Source of the DNA: JANQRV01 sp964533785
GTDB lineage: Bacteria > Bacteroidota > Bacteroidia > Chitinophagales > Saprospiraceae
NCBI GenBank assembly: GCA_964533785.1
Contig: CAZHNG010000170.1
Span: forward strand, 1 to 14,277
Length of the DNA stretch: 14,277 nt
Direction: 5' to 3'
In this document: positions 12,267 to 14,277 of the stretch, one piece after another
How positions within the stretch are numbered: position 1 is the stretch's first letter
Layout of the letters: every line of letters begins with the position of its first letter
The notes under the pieces: generated by a model
What the model saw: the letters and a program-made list of their open reading frames with translations, nothing else
Told to the model about the DNA's origin: nothing
Database searches by the model: none
Position numbers and translations under genes: made by a program

Positions 12267-13712
12267 ATGTCTAAACCTTTATTTTTTGCTATTCTATTAA
12301 CTATCCCCTTCTTTTTTGTGCTTTGCACAAACGATAATAGATCTGTCAGGCCAGAAACACCACGCCCCAACATCATCTTGGTAATGGCCGATGATCTGGG
12401 CTGGGGCGATGTTGGTTTTAATGGTAATGCGCGGGTTAAGACTAAAAACCTGGATAGTCTGGCCGCACGTGGTGTCATCTTGGAACGATTCTATTCCGCT
12501 TCAGCAGTGTGTTCACCGACCCGGGCCAGTTGCCTCACCGGCCGCAATCCCTACCGGCAAGGTATTCCCACGGCAAATGCCGGACATTTAAAACCAGAAG
12601 AGATCACAATCGCCGAATTACTTCAGGAGCAAGGGTATGCCACCGCACATTTTGGCAAATGGCACCTAGGTACCTTAACCACCCAGATCCGGGATGCCAA
12701 CCGGGGCCGGCCGGGTGACAGTTCGCACTACAGTATTCCTACCATGCATGGCTTTGACGAGTATTTCGCAACGGAGTCCAAAACGCCAACTTTCGATCCA
12801 TTGCTCAAACCGCTCCAGTTTGATACGCTGAAAGGGGAAAGTCTTCGTTACGGATGGGCTGCCATTACCGATACGACACAAGCAGAAACCTATGGCACTT
12901 TCTACTGGATGGGACCAGAAACCCGCCCTCAAAGCGCTTTGCGCGGCGATGACAGCCAGATCATAATGGACCGGGCCGTCTCATTTATTGAAAAAGCGAC
13001 GCACAACGAAAAACCATTTTTTACAGTGATCTGGTTTCACACTCCGCACTTGCCCGTGGTTGCCGACCAGACACACAGGGATCAATATGCAGGTCTTTCT
13101 CACGCCGAACAACTTTACTACGGTACGATCACCGCAATGGACGAACAAATGGGGGCCCTCTCGCAAACCCTTGAAAAGCTTGGTATAGCTGACAATACCA
13201 TGCTGTGGTTCTGCAGTGATAATGGCCCCGAACGGCAAACCCCCGGATCTGCCGGGCCTTACCGGGAACGCAAAAGGAGCCTCCACGAAGGAGGAGTGCG
13301 CGTTCCGGCTTTCTGCGTATATCCGGATGTCTTACCCGCAGGACAACGAACGTCTTTCCCAATGGTCACCAGCGATTATTTACCGACCATCCTCGGTTTC
13401 CTTCAACTTAGCTATCCTGATGATCGTCCAATCGACGGTATAAATGTCAAAACGGCTTTATTAGGTCAGCGCAAGGAACGCAACCAACCCATCGGTTTTC
13501 AATTTCAAGAAAAACAATCTTGGGTGACCGATCGCTATAAATTGATCACTATTGACAAGGGAACAACCTATCAATTGTATGATTTGCTGGCCGATCCCGG
13601 GGAAGCGCATGACCTGTATACACAAAAAACTGATTTGGCAAAAAATTTGGAAACAGAACTGAAATCATGGATGGCTTCCTGCGCTCGAAGTTGGGCCGGA
13701 AAAGACTACTGA
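12267..13712 (+). CDS. Exported type I sulfatase (formylglycine-dependent)
   Basis: A 481-aa sulfatase that removes sulfate esters, probably from sulfated carbohydrates. The N-terminal hydrophobic signal (MSKPLFFAILLTIPFFFVLC) ends in C20. It may be a lipoprotein, although the FVLC box is weak. The metal-binding start is ADDLGWGD (41-48). The formylglycine motif C82-S-P-T-R86 means that a maturase (FGE or anSME) must convert C82. Other active-site parts are GKWHLG (130-135), HTPH (258-261), SDNG (317-320) and the lysine region around K336 before HEGGVRVP. All key residues seem present. It lies divergent from the SDR gene. No maturase gene is in the window. Substrate cannot be told; marine Bacteroidota use many such enzymes on algal polysaccharides. 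Confidence 0.95.
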   Translation: MSKPLFFAILLTIPFFFVLCTNDNRSVRPETPRPNIILVMADDLGWGDVGFNGNARVKTKNLDSLAARGVILERFYSASAVCSPTRASCLTGRNPYRQGIPTANAGHLKPEEITIAELLQEQGYATAHFGKWHLGTLTTQIRDANRGRPGDSSHYSIPTMHGFDEYFATESKTPTFDPLLKPLQFDTLKGESLRYGWAAITDTTQAETYGTFYWMGPETRPQSALRGDDSQIIMDRAVSFIEKATHNEKPFFTVIWFHTPHLPVVADQTHRDQYAGLSHAEQLYYGTITAMDEQMGALSQTLEKLGIADNTMLWFCSDNGPERQTPGSAGPYRERKRSLHEGGVRVPAFCVYPDVLPAGQRTSFPMVTSDYLPTILGFLQLSYPDDRPIDGINVKTALLGQRKERNQPIGFQFQEKQSWVTDRYKLITIDKGTTYQLYDLLADPGEAHDLYTQKTDLAKNLETELKSWMASCARSWAGKDY

Positions 13713-13826
13713 AAAAATAACTCTAATCGCCCTTTATTTAAACAATTGGGCAAGTTCCACCATTTTAAAAGTATCAATAACAATTGTCAGACATTCAATT
13801 TATTCAATTAACTTTAAATACAGCAA

Positions 13827-14066
13827 ATGGCCAATCCAAAAGTAGCCGGAAATGCCCCGGTGCCCGTTGAATTAGAAGCCGGAAAAAAATATGCATGGTG
13901 CAGTTGTGGAGAATCTTCCAATCAACCTTTTTGTGACGGATCACATAAGGGTTCCGAATTTACGCCCCAAATGTTCAGCGTGGAGAAATCCAAAACCTAT
14001 TATCTATGTTTGTGCAAGGGTACTAGTAATCCCGGCTTTTGCGACGGCACGCACAATAAATTGTAG
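13827..14066 (+). CDS. Protein with two CDGSH-type iron-sulfur domains
   Basis: A 79-aa protein made of two CDGSH modules. The first has ligands C25, C27, C36 and H40 (WCSCGESSNQPFCDGSH). The second has C61, C63, C72 and H76 (YLCLCKGTSNPGFCDGTH). Each module would bind one 2Fe-2S cluster with three Cys and one His. Without a membrane anchor it is a soluble, probably cytoplasmic protein of the miner2/prokaryotic tandem CDGSH type, linked to redox or iron-sulfur transfer. It stands alone behind the sulfatase gene with a gap of about 114 bp and is likely not connected in function. Confidence 0.93.
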   Translation: MANPKVAGNAPVPVELEAGKKYAWCSCGESSNQPFCDGSHKGSEFTPQMFSVEKSKTYYLCLCKGTSNPGFCDGTHNKL

Positions 14067-14089
14067 ATAAGACTTTAGAACCTGTTTTG

Positions 14090-14170
14090 ATTTTTCGGCA
14101 ATCTCTCATGTGAGAAGAGCCGGAAAAAACTCCGAAGTTTCGCCCCTGCTTTAGGGATCTTCGGGGTTTT
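14090..14170 (+). terminator. Tandem hairpins behind the CDGSH gene
   Basis: A first hairpin pairs TTTTTCGGC with GCCGGAAAAA (one bulged G) around TCTCA-TG-TGAGA (14104-14115). A second pairs CTCCGAAG (14130-14137) with CTTCGGGG (14159-14166) and ends in TTTT. The second is a likely intrinsic terminator for the CDGSH gene. The A tract in front of its stem lets it also work for leftward transcripts. Bases 14171-14277 show no clear gene. Confidence 0.65.
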
Positions 14171-14277
14171 GGCCACTCCAATCTGGATCAATTATTCTCA
14201 AAACCTTGGAGCGTATGGCGTCTCACTTAGTTATAAACACAACTCTTTTTCCTACTATTTCGTAGTTTGGCACCGCA

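Noticed and set aside
10745..14229. 14-bp inverted copies TAAGTGAGACGCCA at 10745-10758 and complement at 14216-14229, as possible ends of an element
   Set aside because: The identity stops at 14 bases on both sides, and about one such match is expected by chance in a window this size.
1..14277. CRISPR array or defence system
   Set aside because: The only tandem-like repeats are three iterons, with irregular gaps; no cas, restriction or reverse transcriptase gene was seen.

Overview
The window looks like Bacteroidota DNA, probably marine. A mobile, plasmid-derived region (about 1-6360) abuts an ordinary chromosomal stretch (about 6370-14277). The Bacteroidota assignment rests on the chromosomal gene set: a ThuA lipoprotein, a Tat-signal Gfo/Idh/MocA oxidoreductase, a sulfatase with the CSPTR formylglycine motif, a double-CDGSH protein and a YqaE/Pmp3 lipoprotein. 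It is also supported by the Bacteroides-type tyrosine recombinase and by mostly poor Shine-Dalgarno sequences.

Mobile half. At the left edge is the start of an unidentified leftward gene (1-70). A field of short perfect inverted repeats (219-390) follows, and it contains a strong candidate origin of transfer. On the minus strand, TAAGTGCGCCCT (358-369) sits one base after an inverted repeat, which is the RSF1010/MobQ nic arrangement. A short MobA/MobL relaxase gene starts 18 bp past the repeat field. Next come an AT-rich origin-like segment with three 18-bp iterons and two DnaA-box-like sites, a leftward helix-turn-helix/coiled-coil gene with a tiny overlapping leader ORF, and a divergent RepA-type initiator gene. 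A TnpA-only IS200/IS605 element lies right behind repA. Then come a VapC-like PIN toxin and its antitoxin with a perfect 14-bp inverted repeat at the promoter, an orphan 80-aa protein with its own terminator, and a tyrosine recombinase. Relaxase plus oriT plus Rep plus integrase suggests an integrative mobilizable element that keeps a plasmid replicon, or an integrated plasmid. Neither end of the element could be placed.

Chromosomal half. The leftward ThuA lipoprotein gene (two ThuA domains) ends 13 bp before a 161-bp segment closed by imperfect inverted repeats and then a 34-bp perfect palindrome with a U tract. Divergent from it is a secreted Gfo/Idh/MocA oxidoreductase. The pair recalls thuA-thuB of the 3-keto-sugar pathway. 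Then follow a small zinc-ribbon protein that has lost a cysteine, a secreted barrel-like protein, a Pmp3-type lipoprotein, an SDR dehydrogenase, a sulfatase and a double-CDGSH iron-sulfur protein, with hairpin terminators at the right edge. ThuA, Gfo/Idh/MocA, SDR and sulfatase together suggest breakdown of (sulfated) carbohydrates. No SusCD pair or glycoside hydrolase is in view, so the substrate cannot be named.

No rRNA, convincing tRNA or CRISPR array was seen.
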